A stretch of 64,000 nucleotides of DNA from Veillonella dispar (GTDB taxonomy: Bacteria > Bacillota > Negativicutes > Veillonellales > Veillonellaceae): positions 433,501 to 497,500 of the forward strand of contig NZ_LR134375.1 in NCBI RefSeq assembly GCF_900637515.1, written 5' to 3'. Shown here piece after piece: positions 43,742 to 53,955 of this stretch (its first letter is position 1; every line of letters begins with the position of its first letter). Position numbers and translations under genes: made by a program. Below the pieces are notes generated by a model that worked only from the letters and a program-made list of their open reading frames with translations, was not told the DNA's origin and did not search any database.

Positions 43742-46700
43742 ATGAATAAAATATTTAAAGTAATTTGGTCTAAGTCCAAACAGTGCTACGTTGTAGTATC
43801 TGAAATGGCAAAAAATAAAACAGGGAAAAAGAAAATTGTAGTAGCAAGTATCTTAGCTGCCTTGGCAATGCAAGTTGGTGTAGTTGATGTATCTGCAGCA
43901 GATAGATCAACTGGGACACTAGAAGGTGGTACTGTAGGCGTAACAGGCTTAACTAATGGCCTTGCCATCGGTAATGAAGCTCAATCTGGTAGCAATCAAT
44001 CTATCGCTATTGGGTATAAAAGTAAAGCAACAGCACCAGAAGTAACTCCTGCTGCTTTACCTGCAACCGCAGTTGGTGCTGGTGCTAAGGCAAACGGTTA
44101 TTCTACAGTTGCATTGGGGCTATCAGCTAAAGCAGAAGCTGATAGTGCTACAGCGTTAGGCTCTAAGACTAGTGCTACTGGTGATAGGTCTGTAGCTGTT
44201 GGTATTAGTGCTGAAGCTAAAGGTAGATATGCGAGTACTTTAGGTGCTGAGGCTAGCGCTGTTGGTAATGCCACAGCAGTAGGTGCTAAATCCGTTGCGT
44301 CCGAGGATGCTGCTGTGGCAGTTGGTTATGGTACTAAGGCAACAGGGAACTATGCTAGTGCTTTAGGTGCTGATGCCACTGCATCTAATAATGATGCCAC
44401 TGCATTTGGCCATGGTACTGTTGCATCTGGTGGATCCTCTACTGCATTGGGATCTAGGGCAAAGGCTGGTGGAACTGCAGGTGTTGGTATCGGTATGTTA
44501 GCCAATGCGACTAATCAGTATGGTGTCGCTATTGGGGGCGAGAGCTCTTCAAGTGCAGATAACAGTATTGCCATCGGTAGAAAAAGTTCTGTCACAGGCG
44601 AGAGTGGTATAGCTATCGGTGCTTTTACCACTTCAAAAGGTGCAAATGGTGTTGCTGTTGGTACTAATGGAACTAAGTCTGATTTAGGCGGTGTCGCAGT
44701 TGGTCAAGCTGCTCAGTCGATTGCCTTTAACAGTGTTGCTGCTGGTATGAATGTAACTGCTAAAGGTGCTAACTCTGTGGCGTTAGGTGCTAGTGCTACA
44801 GCCAATGATGATGGAACTATTGCCATTGGTTCATATGGATCTACGCCAACGAAAGCTACAGGCAATAGAGCTCTTGCAATCGGCTCTGCTACGACAGCTA
44901 ATGGTTTAGAATCAATTGCCATAGGTAGTCGCGTTAATTCCACATCTCAACATTCTATTGCTATTGGTACTAGAGCTAATGCAAGTGCAGTTAAATCTGT
45001 TGCTATTGGTCCTGATTCTAGCGTTACCGTTGATGGTGGTGTTGCCTTAGGGCGTGATTCCGTTGCTGATGTAGCAGGCGGTACTGCTAATAAGGGTTAT
45101 AATCCTAATACAAACCGTACAGATGTTTATTCTGGTTTGAATGGCAATGTACTTACTAGTACAACAGGTGCCGTTTCTATTGGTAATGGTAGTACTGTAA
45201 CACGTCAACTTACAGGCCTCGCAGCGGGTATAAGAGATACAGATGCAGTTAACGTAGCCCAATTAAAGAGTGTTAACCTTGCGTTCTCTGGTAATGTAAA
45301 TACTGGCAATGTGAATATTGCAAATAGTACATTAGGTCTTAAGGGCGATAATACATATATTACAACATCTGCCAACGGTCAGAACCTTACAATTTCTGGT
45401 AAAACACAAAATATTGATGTCACAAATGGTCAAGCTTCTGCAAATGCTACAGGCATGGCTGACTCTAAGAATGTAGCAGATGCAATCAATAAAGCTATTT
45501 CTGCTAATGCATATCATTGGAAATTAGCTGCTGACAATACTTCTACAGCTCCTGAAGTAATCAATAAATCAGATACTGTAATCTTTGGTGGGGACAACAA
45601 TATTACAGTAACTCGTAGTGGCAAAAAAATTACTACTTCTTTGAATAAGGCGATTACTGTAGATACTGTGAAAGCTAATAGATCTGTTACCGTTTCTTCT
45701 GGTGGTAATCAAATTACTCTAGATGGTTCAAACGGTGCTGTTTCAGGTAGATCTTTCACAGGCCAATCTTTTACAGCTGGCAATAATGTGTTAAGTAATA
45801 CAACATTACAAATTGGTTCACCTACGGGTCCTAAAAATGTAACCATTACTGGTGATGGCTTAACGGCGAAAAATGGTACAAGAACTGTTAAGTTTGGTAC
45901 CGACTCTATTAGTGCAGGGGGACAGCAAATTACAAATGTTTCTAGCGGTGGTAATATAGGTACTAATGCAGCAAACATTACAGATGTAAAGAATGCTGTA
46001 GATGCTGTTACATTAAAACTAGATACAAATTCTAAAGCTGGTACTGTTAAGCTTAGTGAAAGTCCACTTAAAGTAATCGGTGCTAATGGTATTAGAACTG
46101 ATTTAGTTGGTACAAATAATGGCACTCTTGTGGTTGGCCTAGATAGCAATACTGCAAATGCTACGACTAAAGGTATTGGCTTAACTGGTGATACTGGTAC
46201 TACAGGCTTAAAATATTTAAAAGATGGCGATGCAACATTCAAAGTATATGGCGATAGTAATTTAGTTACTACAAAGGCCTCTACTACAGGTGTTCAAGTA
46301 TCTGTTGATCCAGCTAAGGTTAAGGATTTAGCTGTAGCTGCTGTAACGGTAAGTAAAGCTACACCAGCGGATAATCCTATTACTGTAACACCAACAGCAG
46401 GTACTAATTCTAAAGATTATGCTATTGGTATCGATACTACGAAGTTAGCTAATCAAACACAATTAACATACAAAGCTAATGGTGCCAATGCAAATAAAGT
46501 ATCCCTTGCAAATGGTTTAAACTTTACAGATGGTACTTTTACAAAAGCTACGGTAGGTACAAATGGTAATGTAACTATTTCTACTGCTACTGAAACTATT
46601 ACAAATGATGCTGATGGTAAAGCTAAAGTAAATAGCCCTACAGATGGTTTAGCGACTGCTAAAAATGTAGCGGACTCTATCAATAAAGCTGTAGATGGTT

Positions 46701-49700
46701 TGTCTCAAAATCTTACTGTTTCTGATGGTGCTACAGATGGTACTGTAAATCTTAAGAATCAAAAACTTACTGTTTCCGGTACAAATGGTGTAACTACAAC
46801 TGTAAATGGCCAAACTGTTACAGTAGGTCTTGATGCAACTACAAAAACTAAAGTAGATAATGCGTCCACAGCAGTAGCTCGTAACATCTCTCTTGGTGCA
46901 GATAGCGGCACAGCATCTAGCCAATCCTTAAAAGATGGTGATGTGGCATTCAATGTGAAAGGTGCGACAGGTGACTTAGTATCTACGAAGATGAATGGTA
47001 ACACTGTTGAAATTTCAACTAAGCGTGCGGCAATTACTAGTGATGCTAATACAGGCGCAGCATCTGTAACAGGCGATGATGGCTTAGCAACATCTAAAAA
47101 TGTAGCCGATGCTATCAATAAAGCAGCTGATGCAGCTAAAGCTGGTGCGGCATGGAATCTTACAACAAATTCCAGCACAACTGATAAAACATCTGTTCAA
47201 GGTGGGGACACAGTAGATCTTATCAATGGTGATAATATTTTAATCACTCAAGATGGCACAGATAAAAAGAAAATCACTGTAGCTACGAAGAAAGATCTTA
47301 CAGTAGATTCCATTACAGCTGGCAATACAGTAATGAACACATCTGGTTTAACAAATGGTACGACTGCTATTACAGGTACTGGCATTACAACAGATAAAGT
47401 AACTGTAGGGGGTATCTCCATTGATAAAACTGATGGTATCAACGGTGGTAACAAAACAATTACTAATGTTGCTAGTGGTGGTACAACTGATTCCAATGCA
47501 GCAAATATTGGTGATGTAAAGCAAGCTGTTGCTAACTTGTCTCAAAACCTAAATATTACAGATGGTACAAATAACGGTACTATTGATCTTAAAAACCAAA
47601 AACTTAATGTAGCTGGTACAAATGGTGTAACTGCAACTGTAAATGGTCAAACTATTACAGTTGGTTTAGATGCAGATACTAAAACTAAAGTTGATAATTC
47701 TTCTAATGCAGTAGCTCGTAATATTTCCCTTGGTGCAGATAGTGGTACACCATCTAGTCAATCTTTAAAAGATGGCGATGTAGCGTTTAATGTAAAAGCT
47801 GCGACTGGTGATTTCATTTCTACAAAGATGAATGGCGATACTGTAGAAGTTTCTACAAAACGTTCTACTATTAACAGTGATGCTGCAGGTACTGCCTCTG
47901 TTACCGGTGATGATGGTTTAGCAACTGCTAAGAACGTGGCCGATGCTATTAACAAAGCGGCTAGCCAAGCTAAAGATGGTGCAGCATGGAAACTATCTGC
48001 TAATGGTGATACACCGACTACTGTAGCCGGTGGCGACACTGTAGACTTTACTGGTGATAACAATATTACAGTTACACAAACTGGTAAAAATATTGCTACT
48101 ACGTTAAATAAAAATCTTACAGATCTGAGTTCCATATCTCTTACTAATCCAAGAGGAGAAACAATTTCCTTAGATGGTAGTACTGGTATCATCAAAGCCT
48201 ATAGAGCTGAGTTTAAAGATAATGTAGGTGCTGGATCTTCTATTGATAGTGATCGATTGCGATTTACGAATGGTGCAACTGGTGCTAATGAGGCCCAAAC
48301 GTATGTTGGTTTAGATACTGTATCAGTTCAAGCAGGTCCTAATAATAGTGCACTTACATCTCGTGATCTTACTTTCACTGATGAGAATAAAAATACTTCC
48401 TATCAAACTGCACAAGGTATTGTACTCCAATCTGCAGCAGGTAAAGAGGTTCAATTTACTCTTGATGAAATCAACGCTGGTGGCAACAAAATTAAAGAGG
48501 TTGCAGAAGGTACAGATGATACTGATGCGGTAAATGTAAAACAGTTGAAAGATACTGTAGCAAGCCAAACGTTAACATACCGTGCTAATACTGCAGCTGA
48601 TACAGATGCTAAGTCCGTTAAATTATCTAAAGGCTTAGACTTTGTAGATGGCACAATGACAAAAGCTACTGTAGATAATGATGGTAAGGTAACATTTGAT
48701 ATTAATGATGATACTAAGACCAAGATCAATGATGCTGCAGCGGCTGTGAGCCGTAAAGTGTCCCTTGGTGCAGATAGTGGCACAACCTCTAGCCAATCTT
48801 TAAAAGATGGTGATGTAGCATTCAATGTAAAAGGTGCTACTGGTGATTTCATTTCTACGAAGATGAATGGTGATACTTTAGAGGTGTCTACAAAACGTGC
48901 TACTATCGATAGCAATGCCACTACAGGTGCAGCATCTGTAACAGGTGATGATGGCTTAGCAACAGCTAAAAATGTAGCAGATGCTATTAATAAGGCTGCT
49001 AAAGCAAGCACTGATGCTATTAACTTGAAATTTGCTGGCGATACTAATACATCTGCCGGTATAGTAAATCTTAAAGATGATACATTGGGCATCAAAGGTG
49101 ACGGTAAATACGTAACTACAGATGCAGATGGTAAAAACTTAACTGTAAAAGTATCCGAAGCAGAGGTTAAGAAATCTGCGGTAAGTGCAGTTACAGTAAG
49201 TACTGATACAACTGATGCGGATAATCCGTTGACTGTTACAGGAACGCCAAGTGCAGATGGTACAACTAAGGATTACAAGGTAACTATTGATGGCGCTAAA
49301 GTTGCTACGAAGACTAAATTGTCTTATAAAGCAAATGATGGTACTGCAAAACAAGTATCCTTAGCAGATGGCTTGAACTTTAAAGATGGCACGTTAACAA
49401 CTGCTACTATTGATGATGTAGGCGTTGTTAAATATGATGTAAAAACAGCGGCTATTACAGCTGGTACAGATGGCACTATTACAGGCCCTGCTACTGATGG
49501 TGTGGCAACAGCTAAGAATGTAGCAGATGCTATTAATGCCTCTAAAAAAGCATCTAAAACAGAAATTACTGCTAATGATGATGAAGCGGCTAACGCAACA
49601 ACTGGCAATGTAAAATTAACATCTACAACTGCTGCAGATGGTCATACAGTATATAATGTAAAACTTAATGATACATTGACATTTGGTACTGGTGCTAATG

Positions 49701-51940
49701 CCATTGTTATTGATGGTACAGCTGGTAAGGCTACTATTGGTAGTGCAGCTATCGATGGTGTAAATAATACAATTACAACAGGTGGTAATAAGGCGGTAAC
49801 TTTAGATGGTACTACTGGTACTATTACAGGTAAAGCTGCTAATATCGGTGGCGTTACAGTAGATGGTACAAATAACCATGTAACAGGACTCGCTAATACG
49901 ACTTGGGATGGTAATGCTGTATCTGGCCGTGCTGCTACCGAGGATCAATTGAAAGTAGTAGCTGATGCCGCAGCTAACCAAACATGGCAAATTACAGCAG
50001 ACAAAGATGCTGCTACATCTGGTAAACAAACTGGTACTAAATCAGATGCCAAAGTAGGTAAAGATGCAAAGGTTAAGATGATTGCTGGTGAAAATATCAC
50101 CATCAACCAAAATGAGCGTGACTTCACATATTCTTTGAATAAAGACCTTGTGAACATGAACTCTGCAAGCTTCAACGGTACTGGTAATAATACAACTGTT
50201 ATCAATGGTGATTCCATTACACAAACTGCTGGTACTCAAACAAATACATCTACTGCAGCTGGTAACACAGTAGCAGATGGCACTAAGTCTACCGCAACAA
50301 CTGCAGATGGTACTAAGATTACAGATGGTACAAAAACAAATACTTCTACAGCAGATAGTACAGTTATCGATGATGGCAATGGTAATAACACAGCTCTTAC
50401 TAAAGATGGTGTAACTATTACTGCAGCTGGTAAAAATCCTGTATCCTTAACTAAAGATGGCCTCAATAATGGTGGCAATAAGATTTCTAATATTGCAGAT
50501 GGTACAGATGACACAGATGCTGTCAATGTACGTCAATTAGAGGCTAAGTCTAAGGCGTCTAAAACAGAATTGACTGCTAATGGTGGTGAAAGTGCTGGTA
50601 GTACTACAGGCAATATTGTATTGACTAAAACAACTGCCGCTGATGGACATATTATTTACGATAACAAGTTGAATGATAAGGTTACATTGGGTACAGATCC
50701 AACTAAGGCAGTTACTGTAGATGGTACAACTGGCACAATCAAGGCTGGTGATGGTGCTAATGCAGTTGCTATCGATGGCAAAAATGGTTCTGTAAAAGCT
50801 GGCGATAAGATTGCTCTTGATGGTAAGGATGGCAAGGCTACAATTGGTACTGTAGGTATCGATGGTAAAGATGGCATCATTACTACAGGTGGAAATAACC
50901 CTGTTGCTGTAAATGGCAAAGATGGTGTTGTTACAGGATTAACTAATAAAACTTGGGATCCAAATAACATTGAGTCTGGCCGTGCTGCTACGGAAAATCA
51001 AGTTAAATCTGCCGTTGAAAATGCTGGCTGGAATGCAACTATTGGTACAGAAGGCTCTGGGATTAACAGCACACCAACTGCAACAGCTGAAAAAGTAAAA
51101 ACTGATGAAACAGTTACTTTCAAAGCGGGCAATAATATGATGGTTAGCCAAGCAGGTAAAACAATTAGTTATGCAGTAAATCCTGAACTCAAGGATATGA
51201 AGTCTGCTACATTTAAAGATGCAGCAGGTAACACAACTGTTACAGATGGTAATGGCATAACAATTACACCAGGCAGTGCAAATCCTAATAATCCAAATGC
51301 AGGCACTATTTCCTTGACTAAGGATGGCCTTAATAATGGTAATAACCAACTTAAAGGTATTGCACCTGGTACAGATGATACTGATGCTGTTAATGTTAGT
51401 CAGTTGAAAGCATCTAATGCTAGAATCGGCGATGCTATTGGTCAAGTAGCAGGTGAGGTACAACGCGTAGGTGCGCATGCAGCAGCAATGGCAGCGTTGA
51501 AACCAATCCAATATGACCCATTGGAACCAACTCAAGTGATGGCTGGTGTTGGTAACTATCGCGGTGAAACAGCAGCGGCCTTAGGTCTTGCACATTATAC
51601 AAATGAAGATACAATGTTCAATGTTGGCGTATCTCTTGGTGCAAACCGCAATATGGTCAATGCAGGTGTAACTCACAAATTTGGCTCTAGCCCAGAAAAG
51701 AAAAATATTCCTGATCGTTACAAAGCAGGCCCTATTAGCTCTGTGTATGTAATGCAAGATGAAGTATCTAGTCTCAAAAAAGAAAATAGTGAACAAAAAA
51801 CTGTTATCGCAGATCAAGCGGCTCGTCTCAATACGTTGGAAGCTGAAAATGAGCGTCAACGTCAAGAACTAGCTGAAACTAAACAAGGCTTAGAAGACTT
51901 GCGTGCAGCAGTTAGTCAATTGTTGGCATCCAAAGGTTGA
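43742..51940 (+). CDS. Trimeric autotransporter adhesin (YadA/Hia-like), 2732 aa
   Basis: Paralogue of the preceding adhesin. ESPR-type signal MNKIFKVIWSKSKQCYVVVS, basic GKKK linker, then cleavage near VSAADR. The head covers about residues 65-490 in YadA-like 14-mers; part of it (GSRAKAGGTAGVGIGML) is nearly the same in DNA as the first gene. The stalk includes three modules beginning R(N/K)(I/V)SLGADSGT...SQSLKDGDVAFNVK, several Ala/Thr/Gly-rich linkers and late segments (TTADGTKITDGTK) of low complexity. The YadA anchor VGAHAAAMAALKPIQYDPLE is near residue 2575 and its last strand ends THKFG. An 84-residue coiled-coil tail follows. It would be a very long surface adhesin. Confidence 0.95.
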   Translation: MNKIFKVIWSKSKQCYVVVSEMAKNKTGKKKIVVASILAALAMQVGVVDVSAADRSTGTLEGGTVGVTGLTNGLAIGNEAQSGSNQSIAIGYKSKATAPEVTPAALPATAVGAGAKANGYSTVALGLSAKAEADSATALGSKTSATGDRSVAVGISAEAKGRYASTLGAEASAVGNATAVGAKSVASEDAAVAVGYGTKATGNYASALGADATASNNDATAFGHGTVASGGSSTALGSRAKAGGTAGVGIGMLANATNQYGVAIGGESSSSADNSIAIGRKSSVTGESGIAIGAFTTSKGANGVAVGTNGTKSDLGGVAVGQAAQSIAFNSVAAGMNVTAKGANSVALGASATANDDGTIAIGSYGSTPTKATGNRALAIGSATTANGLESIAIGSRVNSTSQHSIAIGTRANASAVKSVAIGPDSSVTVDGGVALGRDSVADVAGGTANKGYNPNTNRTDVYSGLNGNVLTSTTGAVSIGNGSTVTRQLTGLAAGIRDTDAVNVAQLKSVNLAFSGNVNTGNVNIANSTLGLKGDNTYITTSANGQNLTISGKTQNIDVTNGQASANATGMADSKNVADAINKAISANAYHWKLAADNTSTAPEVINKSDTVIFGGDNNITVTRSGKKITTSLNKAITVDTVKANRSVTVSSGGNQITLDGSNGAVSGRSFTGQSFTAGNNVLSNTTLQIGSPTGPKNVTITGDGLTAKNGTRTVKFGTDSISAGGQQITNVSSGGNIGTNAANITDVKNAVDAVTLKLDTNSKAGTVKLSESPLKVIGANGIRTDLVGTNNGTLVVGLDSNTANATTKGIGLTGDTGTTGLKYLKDGDATFKVYGDSNLVTTKASTTGVQVSVDPAKVKDLAVAAVTVSKATPADNPITVTPTAGTNSKDYAIGIDTTKLANQTQLTYKANGANANKVSLANGLNFTDGTFTKATVGTNGNVTISTATETITNDADGKAKVNSPTDGLATAKNVADSINKAVDGLSQNLTVSDGATDGTVNLKNQKLTVSGTNGVTTTVNGQTVTVGLDATTKTKVDNASTAVARNISLGADSGTASSQSLKDGDVAFNVKGATGDLVSTKMNGNTVEISTKRAAITSDANTGAASVTGDDGLATSKNVADAINKAADAAKAGAAWNLTTNSSTTDKTSVQGGDTVDLINGDNILITQDGTDKKKITVATKKDLTVDSITAGNTVMNTSGLTNGTTAITGTGITTDKVTVGGISIDKTDGINGGNKTITNVASGGTTDSNAANIGDVKQAVANLSQNLNITDGTNNGTIDLKNQKLNVAGTNGVTATVNGQTITVGLDADTKTKVDNSSNAVARNISLGADSGTPSSQSLKDGDVAFNVKAATGDFISTKMNGDTVEVSTKRSTINSDAAGTASVTGDDGLATAKNVADAINKAASQAKDGAAWKLSANGDTPTTVAGGDTVDFTGDNNITVTQTGKNIATTLNKNLTDLSSISLTNPRGETISLDGSTGIIKAYRAEFKDNVGAGSSIDSDRLRFTNGATGANEAQTYVGLDTVSVQAGPNNSALTSRDLTFTDENKNTSYQTAQGIVLQSAAGKEVQFTLDEINAGGNKIKEVAEGTDDTDAVNVKQLKDTVASQTLTYRANTAADTDAKSVKLSKGLDFVDGTMTKATVDNDGKVTFDINDDTKTKINDAAAAVSRKVSLGADSGTTSSQSLKDGDVAFNVKGATGDFISTKMNGDTLEVSTKRATIDSNATTGAASVTGDDGLATAKNVADAINKAAKASTDAINLKFAGDTNTSAGIVNLKDDTLGIKGDGKYVTTDADGKNLTVKVSEAEVKKSAVSAVTVSTDTTDADNPLTVTGTPSADGTTKDYKVTIDGAKVATKTKLSYKANDGTAKQVSLADGLNFKDGTLTTATIDDVGVVKYDVKTAAITAGTDGTITGPATDGVATAKNVADAINASKKASKTEITANDDEAANATTGNVKLTSTTAADGHTVYNVKLNDTLTFGTGANAIVIDGTAGKATIGSAAIDGVNNTITTGGNKAVTLDGTTGTITGKAANIGGVTVDGTNNHVTGLANTTWDGNAVSGRAATEDQLKVVADAAANQTWQITADKDAATSGKQTGTKSDAKVGKDAKVKMIAGENITINQNERDFTYSLNKDLVNMNSASFNGTGNNTTVINGDSITQTAGTQTNTSTAAGNTVADGTKSTATTADGTKITDGTKTNTSTADSTVIDDGNGNNTALTKDGVTITAAGKNPVSLTKDGLNNGGNKISNIADGTDDTDAVNVRQLEAKSKASKTELTANGGESAGSTTGNIVLTKTTAADGHIIYDNKLNDKVTLGTDPTKAVTVDGTTGTIKAGDGANAVAIDGKNGSVKAGDKIALDGKDGKATIGTVGIDGKDGIITTGGNNPVAVNGKDGVVTGLTNKTWDPNNIESGRAATENQVKSAVENAGWNATIGTEGSGINSTPTATAEKVKTDETVTFKAGNNMMVSQAGKTISYAVNPELKDMKSATFKDAAGNTTVTDGNGITITPGSANPNNPNAGTISLTKDGLNNGNNQLKGIAPGTDDTDAVNVSQLKASNARIGDAIGQVAGEVQRVGAHAAAMAALKPIQYDPLEPTQVMAGVGNYRGETAAALGLAHYTNEDTMFNVGVSLGANRNMVNAGVTHKFGSSPEKKNIPDRYKAGPISSVYVMQDEVSSLKKENSEQKTVIADQAARLNTLEAENERQRQELAETKQGLEDLRAAVSQLLASKG
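46880..49010 (+). repeat. Three stalk modules within the second autotransporter
   Basis: Modules start with R(N/K)(I/V)SLGADSG at 46880, 47717 and 48752 and share SSQSLKDGDVAFNVK, STKMNG(N/D)T and SVTGDDGLAT(S/A)KNVADAI, with diverged connectors between. Confidence 0.85.
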
Positions 51941-51992
51941 TAATTGATAATTAATTTCGTATGATAGACTGATATAATATTTTCTGAAAATT

Positions 51993-52057
51993 AAAAGAAC
52001 CTCTTATATGTTGGAATACCTGGTAGGGTATATTCAGACGCTATAAGAGGTTCTTTT
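51993..52057 (+). terminator. Terminator after the second autotransporter
   Basis: A 16-base perfect stem AAAAGAACCTCTTATA/TATAAGAGGTTCTTTT encloses a 33-base loop that itself can pair (GAATACC/GGGTATATTC). Confidence 0.9.
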
Positions 52058-52120
52058 GCGATTTTGATATAGATTATTAAATATAATTATAATATATGAA
52101 TGACTTTTCATATATTCTTG

Positions 52121-52129
52121 TGATATAAT
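52121..52129 (+). promoter_or_regulatory. Extended -10 promoter of the MATE gene
   Basis: TGATATAAT lies 65 bases before the MATE start, with TGACTT about 17 bases upstream as a weak -35. Confidence 0.55.
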
Positions 52130-52193
52130 ACAGAAGATATTGGGGCTAATAGATAGCTCAATCTTATACGATCTTGCATGAATAGGAGTTACT

Positions 52194-53603
52194 ATGTTAG
52201 ACCGCATACAACGATGGTTGTCCATTGATGCAATGTTGCCCGCTACAGAACGATTAGGTCCTGTAGGTACAACAAAGCAGATGTATGGCAATTATTTGAA
52301 AATAGCTTGGCCTGCTACATTACAAGGTTTGATGCTGCAGTTTATGACAGCTATTGATTTAGCCATGGTAGGGGCCCTCGGTGCCTCCGCACTTGCCTCA
52401 GTTGGTATTATGGGGCAGCCAGAGATGGTGATGCTCATATTCTGTCGTGCCTTGTCGATTGCGGTAACGGCTATTATAGCTCGCCGCCACGGTGAAAGTG
52501 AAGTTGATGGTATGAATGCCGTTCTTAAGCAATCCATACTCTTGAATTTCTTGATTTATGTACCTTTATTGGCAATATGTTTCTTTAATTTAGAGCATAT
52601 CTTACGCTTTACAGGTGCCGAAGACGGCTATATAGAAACGGCTGTCTGGTATGGCCGTTTTGTTGTCATTAGTCTAATATTCCAATCTTTTAGTCAAATT
52701 GTAGGGGCCGCTCTTATTGGGTATGGTAATACCAAGGTTATTTTTAAGTCCAATGTAGTAGGTAATATTTTAAATACTATAATGAACTTCTTCTTGATTT
52801 ATGGTATTGGTTTCTTTCCTGAACTCGGTGTCATGGGCGCTGGTGTTTCGACAATGATTAGTAGTGCTGTTATTGCTATATTATTACTGCGTACGATTTC
52901 ACAACATACTACTACAGGATTAACGTTGCGACATCCTTCAAAGTGGAAGTTTGAACGAACCGTTTTGCACACTATGTTCCACGTAGGTGGTAGTTCATTA
53001 GGGGAACAGTTCTTTGAACGATTTGGTATGTATACGTACACAATGATCGTTGCGTCCTTAGGGGCGGTACCATTAGCAGCACACTATGTGTGTATGAATT
53101 TGATGGATATATTCTATTACTTTGCTATGGGACTTGGCTTTGCAGGGGCCTCTCATACGGGGCAAAACCTTGGACATAAGCGACCAGATATTGCGAATAT
53201 GTATGGTAAAATTGGTGCTCGTATTGGTCTCGTAGTAGGTCTCGTAAGTGCACTCATATTTATTGGCCCTGGTGATTTATTGGTACAGTTATATACACGT
53301 GAAAGTGAAGTCGTTACGTTAGCTGGTGCCTTAATGGGGATTATGGCTATTGCTGCATTCCCTCAAGCATTGCAGCAAGTTTACTCTGGGGTGCTAAAAG
53401 GGGCAGGAGATACATATTATATTATGAAATATTCCCTTGTTAGTGTAGCTATTATTCGGCCTATCATTACATACCTATTGTGTATTACATTAGGTTTAGG
53501 GCTTTTAGGCGCATGGTTATCCTTGTGCTTTGACCAGTCCTTACGATTATGTTGCTCCTATTTCCGATTTGTTCGAGGTACATGGCAGCATAAAATTGTT
53601 TAA
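52194..53603 (+). CDS. MATE family efflux transporter
   Basis: 469 aa with twelve membrane helices in two halves of six. Typical blocks: KIAWPATLQGLMLQFMTAIDLAMVG at the start (52300-52373), VGAALIGYGNTKVIFKSNVVGNILN near the middle, and QQVYSGVLKGAGDTYYI in the second half, as in NorM/DinF-type pumps. It would export cationic drugs or metabolites using Na+ or H+. The substrate is not evident. The ATG has AGGAG at good distance. A palindrome ATTCAAAAT-atta-ATTTTGAAT (53618-53639) follows the stop and may stabilise or end the mRNA. Confidence 0.93.
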   Translation: MLDRIQRWLSIDAMLPATERLGPVGTTKQMYGNYLKIAWPATLQGLMLQFMTAIDLAMVGALGASALASVGIMGQPEMVMLIFCRALSIAVTAIIARRHGESEVDGMNAVLKQSILLNFLIYVPLLAICFFNLEHILRFTGAEDGYIETAVWYGRFVVISLIFQSFSQIVGAALIGYGNTKVIFKSNVVGNILNTIMNFFLIYGIGFFPELGVMGAGVSTMISSAVIAILLLRTISQHTTTGLTLRHPSKWKFERTVLHTMFHVGGSSLGEQFFERFGMYTYTMIVASLGAVPLAAHYVCMNLMDIFYYFAMGLGFAGASHTGQNLGHKRPDIANMYGKIGARIGLVVGLVSALIFIGPGDLLVQLYTRESEVVTLAGALMGIMAIAAFPQALQQVYSGVLKGAGDTYYIMKYSLVSVAIIRPIITYLLCITLGLGLLGAWLSLCFDQSLRLCCSYFRFVRGTWQHKIV

Positions 53604-53791
53604 TCTTACTGATTAGTATTCAAAATATTAATTTTGAATATCATTTATGCGATGGATTTTCATATAAAATCTAAAGTTTAAATTATTCGATATATAGCTT
53701 TAATATAGATAGAATCTACAATGTTTTATTTAAGATTACTAGCTATATTGAAAAAAATAGAATAATTTATGAAAAGTTTATGAAAAACTTC

Positions 53792-53820
53792 TTGCCTATT
53801 CAATTTGTTTGATGTACAAT
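53792..53820 (+). promoter_or_regulatory. Promoter of a candidate small RNA
   Basis: TTGCCT (53792-53797), a 17-base spacer and TACAAT (53815-53820), located in a region without a protein gene. Confidence 0.55.
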
Positions 53821-53826
53821 ACGAAA

Positions 53827-53952
53827 TGTGGAAAAAATGACACATTGGGGAATGTGTTATCGGACCTGAAATCCATGATTTCGTGTATATATGTAAGGGA
53901 TATATATAAGAAACAAGTAAAAACCGCCTTAGTTTTACTAAGGCGGTTTTTA
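53827..53952 (+). ncRNA. Candidate structured small RNA, about 126 nt
   Basis: Starting about seven bases after the promoter above, the transcript would hold a perfect hairpin ACACATT-GGGG-AATGTGT (53840-53857), a second GAAAT-CCATG-ATTTC (53868-53882), an unpaired AU-rich stretch and the terminator hairpin ending in T-run at 53952. No ribosome site with a sensible open frame was found. The upstream MATE gene ends more than 180 bases earlier. I do not recognise the family. It could instead be a 3' UTR of the MATE mRNA. Confidence 0.45.
53919..53952. terminator. Bidirectional terminator
   Basis: AAAAACCGCCTTAG-tttta-CTAAGGCGGTTTTT, usable by the plus-strand candidate RNA and by the minus-strand amidotransferase gene. 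Confidence 0.95.
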
Positions 53953-53955
53953 CTT

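Noticed and set aside
36891..51940. Phase-variable homopolymer or short-tandem tract in the adhesin genes
   Set aside because: No long mononucleotide or short-unit tract was found near the start codons or promoters that would switch the frame.
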